Origin: Candidatus Nitrotoga sp. BS
GTDB lineage: Bacteria > Pseudomonadota > Gammaproteobacteria > Burkholderiales > Gallionellaceae
Length of the DNA: 48,357 nt
Assembly: GCF_927797785.1 (NCBI RefSeq)
Contig: NZ_CAKMLL010000045.1
Location: forward strand, 1 to 48,357
Direction of reading: 5' to 3'
Made by a program: the position numbers and the translations under genes. A model generated the notes under the pieces. That model was not told the DNA's origin. It worked only from the letters and a program-made list of their open reading frames with translations, and did no database searches. Below, one piece after another: positions 1-7,492 of the stretch (positions are counted from its first letter, which is position 1; each line of letters begins with the position of its first letter).

Positions 1-55
1 GTCATTCGTGCCAACAGTCGATTAAGTTCCAAACAGAATGGCGCACTACACTAGG

Positions 56-934
56 CTATATTTCTTCAGCGTCAAAAAAGTCATTGTCGACAATCTTCAC
101 TTCGTAGCTATGTTTTGTCTGCACTCCGACATTGAACTTATGCATCAAATCTACAAGCTTGGAACCGTCCAGTAAGATTATTGAGTGGTGTGCATCTCTG
201 GCTTTTACTTTTGCTTTTTCATCGAAAGAAGAAGTAGTTACAAAGATACCCTTGTGGGTATCGCCACTCATAGCACCGATAAAGTTGCGTATATCAGTTT
301 CACGGACTTTGTTTTCGCTATAGCGCTTGGCTTGAATATAAATCTTCTCAAGCCCAAGTTGATCTTCGTTGATAATACCGTCTATTCCTCCATCGCCTGA
401 CTTGGCTGTTTCTATGAAGTCGCCATACCCCATTTTTTTAAGCAAAATCAAAATTATCTTTTCAAATGCATATGGATCAACCTCTTTAAGCTTTAAAAGT
501 AATTCATCTTTTACTTCTCGTTCGATTTGCTCAAAACCAGAATCAATTAAATCTTGTGGGCTTGCGCTCGCTTCGATTGTTGTTTTTGATACAGACTTAT
601 TTTCGGGCTCATAAAACGTAATGATATTAGATTGAATGTCATTGAGAGATACTTTTCCTGGCTTAGTGGATGTTCCTTTCTCGGTGATTTGAACATAGCC
701 TCGTTGTGGATAGTGAACCAACCCGCCTTTCTTAAGGTAGGACTTTCCCCAAGCAATACGATTTTCAATTAAACGGTCCCCATTTTTGGTCATCTGCTCC
801 AGTAGATCTTGGGGCAATTCCGCATAAAAACGCTCTTCTACAAGTCGAATCAAATCTCGACACTTGATGATTTCGCCATCTTTAAGTACTTCCAAAATCG
901 GAAGAAAGGTTTCATTAAACTTCGGTAATTCCAT
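56..934 (-). CDS. mrr: Mrr-type restriction endonuclease
   Basis: The protein has the two-part layout of Mrr. An N-terminal winged-helix region (residues about 1-95 from MELPKF) matches the Mrr N-terminal domain, and a C-terminal PD-(D/E)XK nuclease domain spans about 150-275. The catalytic core is visible as GDGGIDG (catalytic Asp) followed by YIQAKRY, which supplies the Q-x-K variant of the motif. Mrr enzymes are Type IV endonucleases that cut methylated DNA. An in-frame TTG lies 11 codons upstream at 967, but the ATG at 934 is preferred because a GGAAG/GGGAAA purine tract precedes it. No methyltransferase or specificity subunit is visible in the window, so it looks like a solitary enzyme. 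The family call is firm; the target modification cannot be read from sequence. Confidence 0.85.
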   Translation of the reverse strand: MELPKFNETFLPILEVLKDGEIIKCRDLIRLVEERFYAELPQDLLEQMTKNGDRLIENRIAWGKSYLKKGGLVHYPQRGYVQITEKGTSTKPGKVSLNDIQSNIITFYEPENKSVSKTTIEASASPQDLIDSGFEQIEREVKDELLLKLKEVDPYAFEKIILILLKKMGYGDFIETAKSGDGGIDGIINEDQLGLEKIYIQAKRYSENKVRETDIRNFIGAMSGDTHKGIFVTTSSFDEKAKVKARDAHHSIILLDGSKLVDLMHKFNVGVQTKHSYEVKIVDNDFFDAEEI

Positions 935-1152
935 TGATTTCCCGTTCTTCCAGTTTGATTTTATCAATCTAGGGGGATGCTCAAACTCGATTAATTCACT
1001 GAGGCGTTATTTGCAGCATCATGAATGACTGGAGTCTATAAAGGGTGCATGGCGGCATGTGCTATTTAGCCAGTGCCCCCGTGCATGAACTTCATCGCCA
1101 GACCTGATCCTAGTCACTTTTCTAACGCCACCGAGCTTGTCCAAAAAACGGT

Positions 1153-1475
1153 TTAGATAGTTGCTCTTGAGAAAGCAAGGATGGCGCTTAAAAAGGCTGA
1201 ACCGCTTTTTGTGAGCAGCCAGCCTAGTGTAAAGCAATTAATAATAACCGTAGCCCAAAATACTATTTGGAACTCTTTTTTCTTCAATTTGTGACGTAAC
1301 GTTTCCTGTGCAAATAAAGCTCCAGGCCAGCAACCAACCCCCCGAGTAAATGCAATGTGCTTTCTTGAGTTCTCAAACAATTATTCTGTGCGGCTGAATT
1401 ATCGAAAGCATATGCAAAGAAAGTAAGAACACTTGCTGCAAAATACATGTCAAGAATGGCGATAGAAACGTACAC
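1153..1475 (-). pseudogene. Frameshifted DUF1294 family membrane protein
   Basis: Two overlapping minus-strand frames together rebuild a DUF1294 protein. The first (1475 down to about 1340) reads YFAASVLTFFAYAFDNSAAQ and then ESTLHLLGG. The second (1380 to 1153) continues with CWPGALFAQETLRHKLKKK, FQIVFWATVIIN and GWLL. The junction lies in or just after a run of six G near 1335-1345, so a small indel there is the likely lesion. DUF1294 proteins are small integral membrane proteins of unknown function, often fused to a cold-shock domain, which is absent here. It could be a sequencing error in a homopolymer rather than true decay; the family assignment itself is fairly secure. Confidence 0.65.
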
Positions 1476-1598
1476 CTGGGGCAGCGCCGTTCCGCTGTGT
1501 AAAGGTACATGTGCAAATTTTATGCATTATTATCTTGACGGAGAGGTTATCCTAAGGTAAAACTTACAGTATGAATCGAAAATTGCGGAGGATGAGTG

Positions 1599-1877
1599 AT
1601 GATTGATAGAGGAATGGTCATGGAAACGTTGGGTTGCGTACCAAAAATATACCCTCGAGTACTTGAGGAACGGTTCCCTCATGTCCTTAATAAAATCGTC
1701 GAACTCTGGGATTCGCCTCTTTGCCAACCCTATTTTACCGATCTGTTGCAACAAAGTGGCCGCGGTGGCGGAAGAGTGAATCGGGATGGCTTCCCAGATG
1801 ACGCATGGCAGGAAATATTTCAATTGAACGAGTTTTGTTGGATATACCATTCTGGATTTGACGATAAACACTGCTAA
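1599..1877 (+). CDS. Small conserved hypothetical protein
   Basis: The predicted protein has about 92 residues, is soluble, and shows no signal peptide or membrane segment. Readable features are VLEERFPHVLNKIVELWDSP near residues 22-40, a Gly/Arg-rich turn (SGRGGGR) and a C-terminal segment DGFPDDAWQEIFQLNEF. I recall short proteins of this pattern (ERFP-x-VL-x-KI-x-LW followed by R-x-GFP) as conserved hypotheticals in betaproteobacteria, but I know of no function. The ATG at 1599 is chosen because a clear GGAGG (1587-1591) lies seven bases before it; an overlapping GTG sits at 1596. It is separated from the bufferin operon by about 480 bases that hold a repeat and a stem-loop, so it is probably a separate unit. 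Confidence 0.6.
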   Translation: MIDRGMVMETLGCVPKIYPRVLEERFPHVLNKIVELWDSPLCQPYFTDLLQQSGRGGGRVNRDGFPDDAWQEIFQLNEFCWIYHSGFDDKHC

Positions 1878-2008
1878 TTAGCATTCAACTATCACAAGTT
1901 TTGGCCCAACTTTGGCTGAATGATCAGAATTTCGGCTGATTGTTTTCGTACAAGGCTGAGCCTTATTCATTTAGCACAACCTTGTGCTGCATCCGACCTT
2001 ACAATTAG

Positions 2009-2142
2009 CAGACACGAGTATGCTTGTATTTTGTCAGTTGCCGCTATAACTCTGCCTCACTATTCCTCCCGCTACATCGACACTTTGGTAACGCATCTGT
2101 TCATCAACCCTCTCTTGTGATATTGGACTTTATTTCATTCAG
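2009..2142 (+). repeat. Dispersed intergenic repeat, copy A (degenerate)
   Basis: This stretch aligns by eye with the repeats at 20802-20987 (reverse orientation) and 33692-33848. Shared blocks include TGTACTTGT/TGCTTGTATT-like text followed by TTTGTCAGTNGCCGC, then ACGCATCTGTTNATCAA, then TGTGANNTTGGNCTTNATTTCATTCAG at its right end. The left terminal repeat is not recognisable. Frame-disrupting stops show that this copy is not coding. The gap 1878-2361 holds this repeat and a stem-loop, with no gene that I can support. Confidence 0.6.
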
Positions 2143-2308
2143 CTGAATCGGACAAGCACCACATTTTTTGTATTGACGGCTTGGAAGCACGGATGCATTT
2201 CTACTACCAAACGGTGGTTGGGTGAGAAAAACCAGCACAGCAAGATTTTTCATCTCGGCATCTTTACCTGCACATTCATTGTAAGAAAGCCTTGCTCTCC
2301 CCGACCAA

Positions 2309-2337
2309 TAAGGCAGGAGACAGAATCTCCTGCTTTA
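2309..2337 (+). promoter_or_regulatory. Stem-loop in the leader of the bufferin operon
   Basis: GCAGGAGA and TCTCCTGC form a perfect 8-bp stem around a CAGAA loop. Adding a G-U pair and a TAA/TTA clamp extends it to 12 pairs. It lies 25 bases before the first ATG of the operon and is not followed by a T-run, so it is not an ordinary terminator. It may stabilise the mRNA or mediate attenuation; that role is inferred. The ribosome-binding site AAAGGAA (2348-2354) lies downstream of it. Confidence 0.5.
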
Positions 2338-2361
2338 TCCACTCAAAAAAGGAATTTTACT

Positions 2362-2628
2362 ATGAACAACCATCAAATATTATCTGTAGCAATCGGTAGC
2401 CTGTTAGCACTTGGGCTCGCCAGCAATGCCAGTGCTGCTGGCAAAAAGATGGATATGGAACAGTGCTATGGTGTCGCCAAGGCAGGCAAGAATGATTGCT
2501 CTAGCAACAAGAGCGCACATTCCTGCGCTGGACAAGCCACCAAAAACAATGATGCTGAGGATTTCGTAGCCTTACCTAAAGGCACTTGTGACAAGATTGC
2601 TGGTGGCGTTTTGAAAAAATCCGCGTAA
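2362..2628 (+). CDS. bufA: Bufferin precursor peptide (DUF2282)
   Basis: The 88-residue precursor has an N-terminal signal peptide (hydrophobic SVAIGSLLALGLA, then Ala-rich NASAAG) and a mature part with four cysteines, in EQCYG, NDCSS, HSCAG and GTCDK. This is the pattern of DUF2282 bufferins: exported peptides whose cysteines are modified by a DUF692 (MNIO) enzyme and which bind copper. The longer upstream frame is not used because an AAGGAA Shine-Dalgarno sits seven bases before the ATG at 2362. The stop overlaps the next gene's start (TAATG), showing tight coupling to the modifying enzyme. Family knowledge says the central cysteines become thiooxazole-type heterocycles; this copy keeps the residues, but modification is inferred. 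Confidence 0.88.
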   Translation: MNNHQILSVAIGSLLALGLASNASAAGKKMDMEQCYGVAKAGKNDCSSNKSAHSCAGQATKNNDAEDFVALPKGTCDKIAGGVLKKSA

Positions 2629-3488
2629 TGGAAAAGCCCGCAAACGATTCCTTGCCGTGCATCGCCGGTATCGGGTTGCGGGCGCCTCACTATTGTGAGG
2701 TGCTGGAAAAATTGCCCAAACTCGGCTGGATAGAAGTGCATAACGAGAATTTTTTCGGGGGTGGCTCGCCCCTGCGTACCTTGCTCAAGGTACGCGAACA
2801 TTATCCCGTCAGTCTGCATGGCGTTGGAATGGGGCTGGCTTCAACCGCGCCGCTGGATCAGGCGCATCTATCTGCTTTGTATCGTCTTTGTGAGGCGGTG
2901 CAACCCGCCTCCGTGTCAGAACATTTATGCTGGAATTCTGTGCCAGACATCGCTAACAACGGCTCCATGGTCATTAATGACTTGCTTCCGTTCCCTTATA
3001 CCCATGAAGCCCTTTCCCACGTGGCAAATCGAATTGAGCAGGTGCAGGAAAAACTTGGTCGCCGACTGCTGGTAGAAAACCTCTCCAGCTACTTGTCATT
3101 CACGTGCAGTGAAATGAGCGAGGGAGAATTTCTATCTGAATTATCACAGCTTACTGGCTGTGCCATCCTGTTCGATGTCAACAATTTGTATGTAAATGCA
3201 CGCAACCTGGGCGTGGATGCCAAGGCTTTCATAAAATCGCTTCCCGCTGACGCGGTGGCGGAATATCACCTCGCTGGTCACAGCATAAGGGACGGCTGCC
3301 TCGTAGACACCCATAGCACTCAAGTATGCGCCGAGGTGTGGGCGTTGTATGAATTTGCCTTGCAACAAATCGGGCCGCGTCCCACGCTGATCGAATGGGA
3401 CAGTGATATACCCGCGTTGGCAATGCTGCAGAGTGAGGCGGGAAAAGCGCAGCAACGGCTGGAGGAATATCATGCCTGTGCTAAATAA
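2628..3488 (+). CDS. bufB: DUF692 multinuclear non-haem iron oxidase, bufferin maturation
   Basis: The 286-residue protein is a DUF692/MNIO TIM-barrel enzyme. Metal-ligand motifs in order are IEVHNENFF (near 35), HGVGMGL, SVSEHLCW, LLVENLSSY, FDVNNLYVNARN, YHLAGHS, DTHS and LIEWDSDIP, which supply the His, Asp, Glu and Asn ligands of the multi-iron centre. MNIO enzymes oxidise cysteine residues of ribosomally made peptides, here the DUF2282 precursor encoded immediately upstream, with which it shares a TAATG junction. It needs the DUF2063 partner, whose gene overlaps its last 17 bases. Length and motifs are full and no key residue looks lost. It acts in the cytoplasm, before export of the peptide. 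Confidence 0.9.
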   Translation: MEKPANDSLPCIAGIGLRAPHYCEVLEKLPKLGWIEVHNENFFGGGSPLRTLLKVREHYPVSLHGVGMGLASTAPLDQAHLSALYRLCEAVQPASVSEHLCWNSVPDIANNGSMVINDLLPFPYTHEALSHVANRIEQVQEKLGRRLLVENLSSYLSFTCSEMSEGEFLSELSQLTGCAILFDVNNLYVNARNLGVDAKAFIKSLPADAVAEYHLAGHSIRDGCLVDTHSTQVCAEVWALYEFALQQIGPRPTLIEWDSDIPALAMLQSEAGKAQQRLEEYHACAK

Positions 3489-4254
3489 CGACCTGTCCGA
3501 TTTTGCCTGCACCATCTTACATGGCAAGGAGCCATCGTCGCGAATCGATGTGAGTTATTCGAATTATTCTGTCACCACCGCCATCGAAATTTACCGCAAC
3601 AATTACCGCGGGAATCTGCATGACACACTTGCAGGCGCATATCCAGTCATGGAGCAACTCGTGGGTAAGGAATTTTTCCGGCTGTTGACTCGGCGATTCA
3701 TCGAGCAACATTTTTCGCACAGCGGAAACCTGCATCACTATGGCGCTGAGTTGGCAGCTTTTGTTGCGACCTTCGAACCTGTACAAGAATTGGCTTACCT
3801 GCCGGATGTCACGGCGCTGGAGTGGGCCTGCCACTGCGCTTATTTCGCAGACGATGCCACCACGCTGGACATCGACAAACTGGCGCAAGTACCACCCGAG
3901 CAATACCCCAATCTGATCCTGCACATCCATCCGGCATGTCATCTGGTGCGCTCCTGCTATCCGATCGCCGCCATCTGGCATGCCCATCAACCCGGTGCGT
4001 CCGGTGACTTCCATATTGATCTGGATAGCGGTTCCAGCAACGCTCTGGTCAGCCGCAAGAATGATGTTGTCTTGGTCAACGAACTGACGGAAGCCGATGC
4101 GGCATGGCTGCAAAGCATACAAGCTGGAACTCAGCTAGGAGGAGCAACTGCCACCACGCTGGAACTTTATACAGATTTCAATTTACAAGCAGCGCTGCTG
4201 AAGCTGGTCGAGCAAGATGTTCTTACAAATTTTAACCTGGGAGCGGCTTCATGA
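3472..4254 (+). CDS. bufC: DUF2063 partner protein of the bufferin oxidase
   Basis: The protein has about 260 residues, with an N-terminal DUF2063 domain recognisable from IEIYRNNYRGNLHDTLAGAY, followed by PVMEQLVGKEFF and LAAFVATFEP. In characterised pairs this protein delivers the precursor peptide to the DUF692 oxidase by recognising its leader. The start at 3472 (MPVLNNDL) is preferred over longer frames because GGAGGA lies a few bases upstream. It overlaps the end of the oxidase gene by 17 bases, and its own stop overlaps the next start (ATGA). Both overlaps argue for translational coupling in one operon. The C-terminal part (about 150-260) is less conserved. Confidence 0.85.
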   Translation: MPVLNNDLSDFACTILHGKEPSSRIDVSYSNYSVTTAIEIYRNNYRGNLHDTLAGAYPVMEQLVGKEFFRLLTRRFIEQHFSHSGNLHHYGAELAAFVATFEPVQELAYLPDVTALEWACHCAYFADDATTLDIDKLAQVPPEQYPNLILHIHPACHLVRSCYPIAAIWHAHQPGASGDFHIDLDSGSSNALVSRKNDVVLVNELTEADAAWLQSIQAGTQLGGATATTLELYTDFNLQAALLKLVEQDVLTNFNLGAAS

Positions 4255-4697
4255 ACCTGTTATCAAGCTTGACCAAATTTTATTACAAAGCATCACACCT
4301 GCCAGAATATCTGGCGCCGCTGTTTGATCTGGGGCTGAGACTATATCTTGCAAATGTTTTTTTCAAATCCGGCCTGACCAAGGTGCAAAACTGGGATAGC
4401 ACGCTGTACTTGTTCAGCGATATCTACAGTGTGCCGCTACTGTCACCTGAGATGGCAGCATCACTGGCGGCCGGTGCGGAGTTGGGGCTGTCCGCGCTGC
4501 TTGTATTGGGGCTATTCGGGCGGTTTGCCGCTGCCGGGTTGTCCATCCTCAATGTAGTCGCAGTCATTTCTTATGCTGATTTAAGCGAGGCAGGTATCAA
4601 TCAGCACTTATCTTGGGGCATTTTGTTCGGCGTATTGTTGATACTGAGTCGCGGCAACTGGTCGGTCGATGCATGGCTGGAAAAACGATTGCGATAA
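4251..4697 (+). CDS. DoxX family membrane protein of the bufferin operon
   Basis: The 148-residue protein has four predicted membrane segments: LFDLGLRLYLANVFF, a stretch after PEMAASLAAGAELGLSALLVLGLF, AAAGLSILNVVAVISY and GILFGVLLILSRG. The motif ANVFFKSGLTKVQNW is typical of DoxX/SURF4-like proteins. DoxX proteins are frequent last members of DUF2282/DUF692/DUF2063 operons, where they are thought to support redox or quinol-linked work at the membrane; the exact job here is unknown. It overlaps the preceding gene by four bases. A long stem-loop overlaps its stop codon, consistent with the end of the transcription unit. Confidence 0.8.
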   Translation: MNLLSSLTKFYYKASHLPEYLAPLFDLGLRLYLANVFFKSGLTKVQNWDSTLYLFSDIYSVPLLSPEMAASLAAGAELGLSALLVLGLFGRFAAAGLSILNVVAVISYADLSEAGINQHLSWGILFGVLLILSRGNWSVDAWLEKRLR

Positions 4698-4740
4698 TTT
4701 GCGGATATTAAGCAAATTATCAATTGATTAACATCCGCAA
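4693..4740 (+). terminator. Overlapping stem-loops at the end of the bufferin operon
   Basis: GATAATTTGC (4693-4702) pairs perfectly with GCAAATTATC (4712-4721), and the TAA stop lies in the left arm. A second, mutually exclusive pairing joins TTGCGGAT at 4700-4706 with ATCCGCAA at 4733-4740. Neither is followed by a good T-run, so a classical intrinsic terminator is uncertain. A 3-prime stabilising or switching structure is possible. Confidence 0.45.
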
Positions 4741-4773
4741 GCGCCAGGAAATAACCTACTAATCAGCCAGGTA

Positions 4774-4980
4774 CTAGCTACAACCGAAGTGAATCAGCTT
4801 GACCTTCCACTCCTTTTTCTGACTCAGGTTATCAGGGTGAACCCAGTGGTAATGCTTGGAATACGTGTTGCGCTCTCTGCCGCCGTCATCAATACCAAGC
4901 AGAGTCCAAAACGTTTGGTCTAGCAGCCTTGGAATGAGTTGGTGCGTCAGAAAAATTGAAGGTTGCTGGAAATCGCTCAT
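4774..4980 (-). CDS. Small hypothetical protein (possibly a fragment)
   Basis: The 68-codon frame starts with ATG at 4980; an in-frame stop upstream excludes a longer version. It is rich in aromatic and charged residues, for example FWTLLGIDDGGRERN, YSKHYHWVHPDNL and WKVKLIHFG, and has no signal peptide or membrane segment. I do not recognise the family. No Shine-Dalgarno is evident. It lies downstream of the glycosyltransferase operon on the same strand and could be a remnant or a small independent gene. The call rests only on coding-like composition. Confidence 0.3.
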   Translation of the reverse strand: MSDFQQPSIFLTHQLIPRLLDQTFWTLLGIDDGGRERNTYSKHYHWVHPDNLSQKKEWKVKLIHFGCS

Positions 4981-5054
4981 TGAAAGTTTGACTCTGAATC
5001 AGGGTCTCGGGGGTGCAGAACCATAACTTTTTTTTGCTGACCAACCAAGCAACA

Positions 5055-5243
5055 TCACGTTTCTTGGGAGAGTAGCAATTTTGATAGAGAACTCCCGCTC
5101 AAACAGATCGATCGACCGATGCTGGCTTTGATATTCTTTTTCAAATCAATATCGGGGTTATTTGTGCCAGCTAAATTGCCGCAGCAATGTTTGAAACGCA
5201 TCCCACTACCGCAATTACAGTTTGTATTTCGTGATTGTGTCAA
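5055..5243 (-). CDS. Short SEC-C zinc-motif protein or remnant
   Basis: The predicted 62-residue product begins with a SEC-C motif, CNCGSGMRFKHCCGN (Cys-x-Cys, then His-Cys-Cys), a small zinc-binding module first seen at the C-terminus of SecA. A TTG at 5243 is the most likely start; two stop codons lie further upstream in the frame. The rest (NPDIDLKKNIKAS onward) has no recognisable domain. A very similar motif (CPCGSSARYKHCCGR) lies inside the 1141-residue glycosyltransferase encoded 3-4 kb away. This piece could therefore be a decayed paralogue of that region. Whether it is expressed is uncertain. Confidence 0.45.
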   Translation of the reverse strand: MTQSRNTNCNCGSGMRFKHCCGNLAGTNNPDIDLKKNIKASIGRSICLSGSSLSKLLLSQET

Positions 5244-5460
5244 TGGAGAGCCTACCTGCGATGTGTACGTGTTGTGAATGGCGCGTGGCTTTTTTTATCA
5301 TCCAGAACCAAGCAGTTAATAGTAGGCGAATTTATTTTTGCTTGGTGCATTTCCGGCAGTCAATCTAGAGTGCCATTTTTGCTTTTATTGCCATTTAGTT
5401 ACTCACCAAATAGAAATCAAACAGGCTTGAATTATAAAGTTTGCGGGCTATTCCGATGAA

Positions 5461-6297
5461 TTAGTCAAGAAAACGCCGTGCCGCAATCGCGTAGGTGGTT
5501 TCGGCATACCGCACATAGTCTTCATCTATCATGCCGCCATGCACCATGGTGAAATCGGTGCGCCATTCGTCCCACCACAAATGCGCCCACAGGTGCATCG
5601 AATACATGCCCGAAAAATCTTCGTCTAGCCCTTCGAACAGTGTATGAATGCCGATCCGGTCGGCGCCGTGACGGTGGAAGCAGCGTTTGGGCAGCACATG
5701 CACTGCATCCGGTATTTGCTGCCGCACGCGCGTTGCCTCTTGGCAGGAATGACGGCTCCAGGTGCCATCGAACACTTGATACATGCTCTCCAGCCAGCGC
5801 GCGAGATAGGTAGATTCTGGGCGAGCCAGCATCAGCGCATTGCACAGGGAGCGCTTCATAGGATCCCGCTCTTCGATTTCGTCCTGTTCGGCACCGATGA
5901 CGAACTGCTCTCGATAGAGCTCGTCTGGCATAGGTTGCAGAAATAGCGTATCCATGTCGGCATACACACCACCGCTCTGCAATGCCTTCATGCGGATGAA
6001 ATCCGATTCGTGGGCGTAGTCGAGGTTGCGCTGCCGGATAATGCGTCCTTCCGGCGTATTGGCGTAGCAGGCAGTGTTACGCACAAAGGGTTCCGGATCG
6101 ACACGATGCAGCACCAGATGTGGACGGATTCGATCCCACCAGTCACCCCATGGCTCGTTGAGATAGTGAAAATTAATCTGTTTGGGCTGGTTAATTTGCC
6201 GACAAGATTCCAAGCACAAATAGTGCACCAAGTGAAATGGTTCGTCCTGCGGTCGCAACCCGAATACAAAATGAAAAATGCGCGGAATTTCAGACAT
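5461..6297 (-). CDS. Glycosyltransferase with DXD sugar-binding motif (GT32-like)
   Basis: The 278-residue soluble protein begins IPRIFHFVFGLR, the typical start of the Gly_transf_sug (GT32/OCH1-like) fold. It carries AHESDFIRMKAL and GGVYADMDTLFL around residues 95-120. The ADMD core is the DXD motif that holds the nucleotide-sugar/metal complex. NALMLARPES and the HLWAHLWWDEW segment near the C-terminus fit the acceptor side. It is the last of three cotranscribed transferases: its start overlaps the end of the previous gene by eight bases (6290-6297). The donor and acceptor sugars cannot be read from sequence. A role in surface polysaccharide or protein glycosylation is inferred from its neighbours. 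Confidence 0.8.
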   Translation of the reverse strand: MSEIPRIFHFVFGLRPQDEPFHLVHYLCLESCRQINQPKQINFHYLNEPWGDWWDRIRPHLVLHRVDPEPFVRNTACYANTPEGRIIRQRNLDYAHESDFIRMKALQSGGVYADMDTLFLQPMPDELYREQFVIGAEQDEIEERDPMKRSLCNALMLARPESTYLARWLESMYQVFDGTWSRHSCQEATRVRQQIPDAVHVLPKRCFHRHGADRIGIHTLFEGLDEDFSGMYSMHLWAHLWWDEWRTDFTMVHGGMIDEDYVRYAETTYAIAARRFLD

Positions 6298-7492
6298 TAA
6301 GACTCTCCAGCAATTGTTCAGTTACCCGCTGCATCGATAACCGTCGGCGCAGCCCCTCGGCAGCCTGCGTGGAATACGCCATTGCCGAAGGCAGGTCATG
6401 GTGCAGATCACGCATCAATTCGACCGCATGTTTCAAGTCGGGCTGCGCCCAGCGCTGCGAAGCGAGATAACTACTTTGGCACGGCCATGGCGTCACCTGC
6501 GTCAAGCGGTAGTTGATCAGCCAAGGCCAGTTGTCGCCGAGGTAGTCGAGATGCCCGCCCCAGCCGGTCATCAACACAGGACGGCCTTGCGCCAGTGCTT
6601 CGCAGCCACCCATGCCCCATCCTTCGCCGCGTGTCAGTGAAACGAATACGTCCCCGGCGCGGTGTATATCCTTGATCTGTGTACCGGACAGGTAGTTATC
6701 GATCACGCGGATCGACGGTAGGCCGATTTCGCGTCCGCGCATAGCGCTCTTGCGCCATTTTTCGAGTAGCGTCGACACCGGTTCGACATCGTATGAAGGC
6801 GGCGCACCGATGCCATGTGGAGCAGGTTTGAGTAGCAGAAGCACGTTATCTGTGTCTGTAAAAGCGCGTGCATAGGCATTCAAGAGATCGTATGTGCCTT
6901 TGCGCGGTTCCCAAGTATTAATTGAATAAAATACCGTGGTGTGTGGGTCGATGCCAAGCTCAGCGCGTATTTGGCGTCGATGGCCGTCTAACACAGGTGG
7001 TGTCACGTCGCGCAGCATGTGGGGGACTGCTTGCACTGACGCTATAACGCCATTACGTTCACACATCTCACGATTCATGCTGCTGGGCATCAGTACGCGC
7101 TCTGCAAGGTTGAGTAGAGAGGGCCAGTGTGGCGGTAAGCGGTCTGTCTCCCATGCGGTGTAGCCGACATTGCGGCGACTTGGCTCGAAATATAGTGGCC
7201 AATATTCCGGTGGCAGATGGACCAGTACCAAGTCGTAATCGCAAGGTTTGCAACAGTGCTCGATAAGTTGTGGCAGATCGGCATATGTTGGGTCATCCGC
7301 GAATGCCGGAAAGAAGTCCAGGGCATCCATGCCAAGTTCCCTACTCCAAGGTTCAAAGCCGTTGGGGCTGTTGTGCAGCGGAACCCAATAAACCGGCACC
7401 TGATTCGCCACCAGACCGCGTAGATAGTCCAATGCCGCCAGCGCATAACCTGAAGTGCCCGACCAGGAAACCAGTTTGATCCCGCGCATCAA
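6290..7492 (-). CDS. GT-B glycosyltransferase (GT4-like)
   Basis: The 400-residue protein has a GT-B fold. The second nucleotide-sugar-binding domain is visible as FYSINTWEPRKGTYDLLNAY (about 195-215), followed by VFVSLTRGEGWGMGGCEALA and GRPVLMTGWGGHLDYLG (about 275-320). The E-x-x-G-x-x-x-x-E type signature is relaxed to GEGWGMGGCEA. The N-terminal domain begins GIKLVSWSGTSGYALAALDY. The start at 7492 overlaps the stop of the large upstream transferase by four bases (ATGA), so the two are translationally coupled. It probably adds one sugar in the same glycan assembled by the neighbouring enzymes; the substrate is unknown. Confidence 0.82.
   Translation of the reverse strand: MMRGIKLVSWSGTSGYALAALDYLRGLVANQVPVYWVPLHNSPNGFEPWSRELGMDALDFFPAFADDPTYADLPQLIEHCCKPCDYDLVLVHLPPEYWPLYFEPSRRNVGYTAWETDRLPPHWPSLLNLAERVLMPSSMNREMCERNGVIASVQAVPHMLRDVTPPVLDGHRRQIRAELGIDPHTTVFYSINTWEPRKGTYDLLNAYARAFTDTDNVLLLLKPAPHGIGAPPSYDVEPVSTLLEKWRKSAMRGREIGLPSIRVIDNYLSGTQIKDIHRAGDVFVSLTRGEGWGMGGCEALAQGRPVLMTGWGGHLDYLGDNWPWLINYRLTQVTPWPCQSSYLASQRWAQPDLKHAVELMRDLHHDLPSAMAYSTQAAEGLRRRLSMQRVTEQLLESLNV

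Noticed and set aside
1019-1237. A minus-strand frame of 72 codons next to the DUF1294 remnant.
   Set aside because: It is in a different frame from the remnant, with no motif and no ribosome-binding site.
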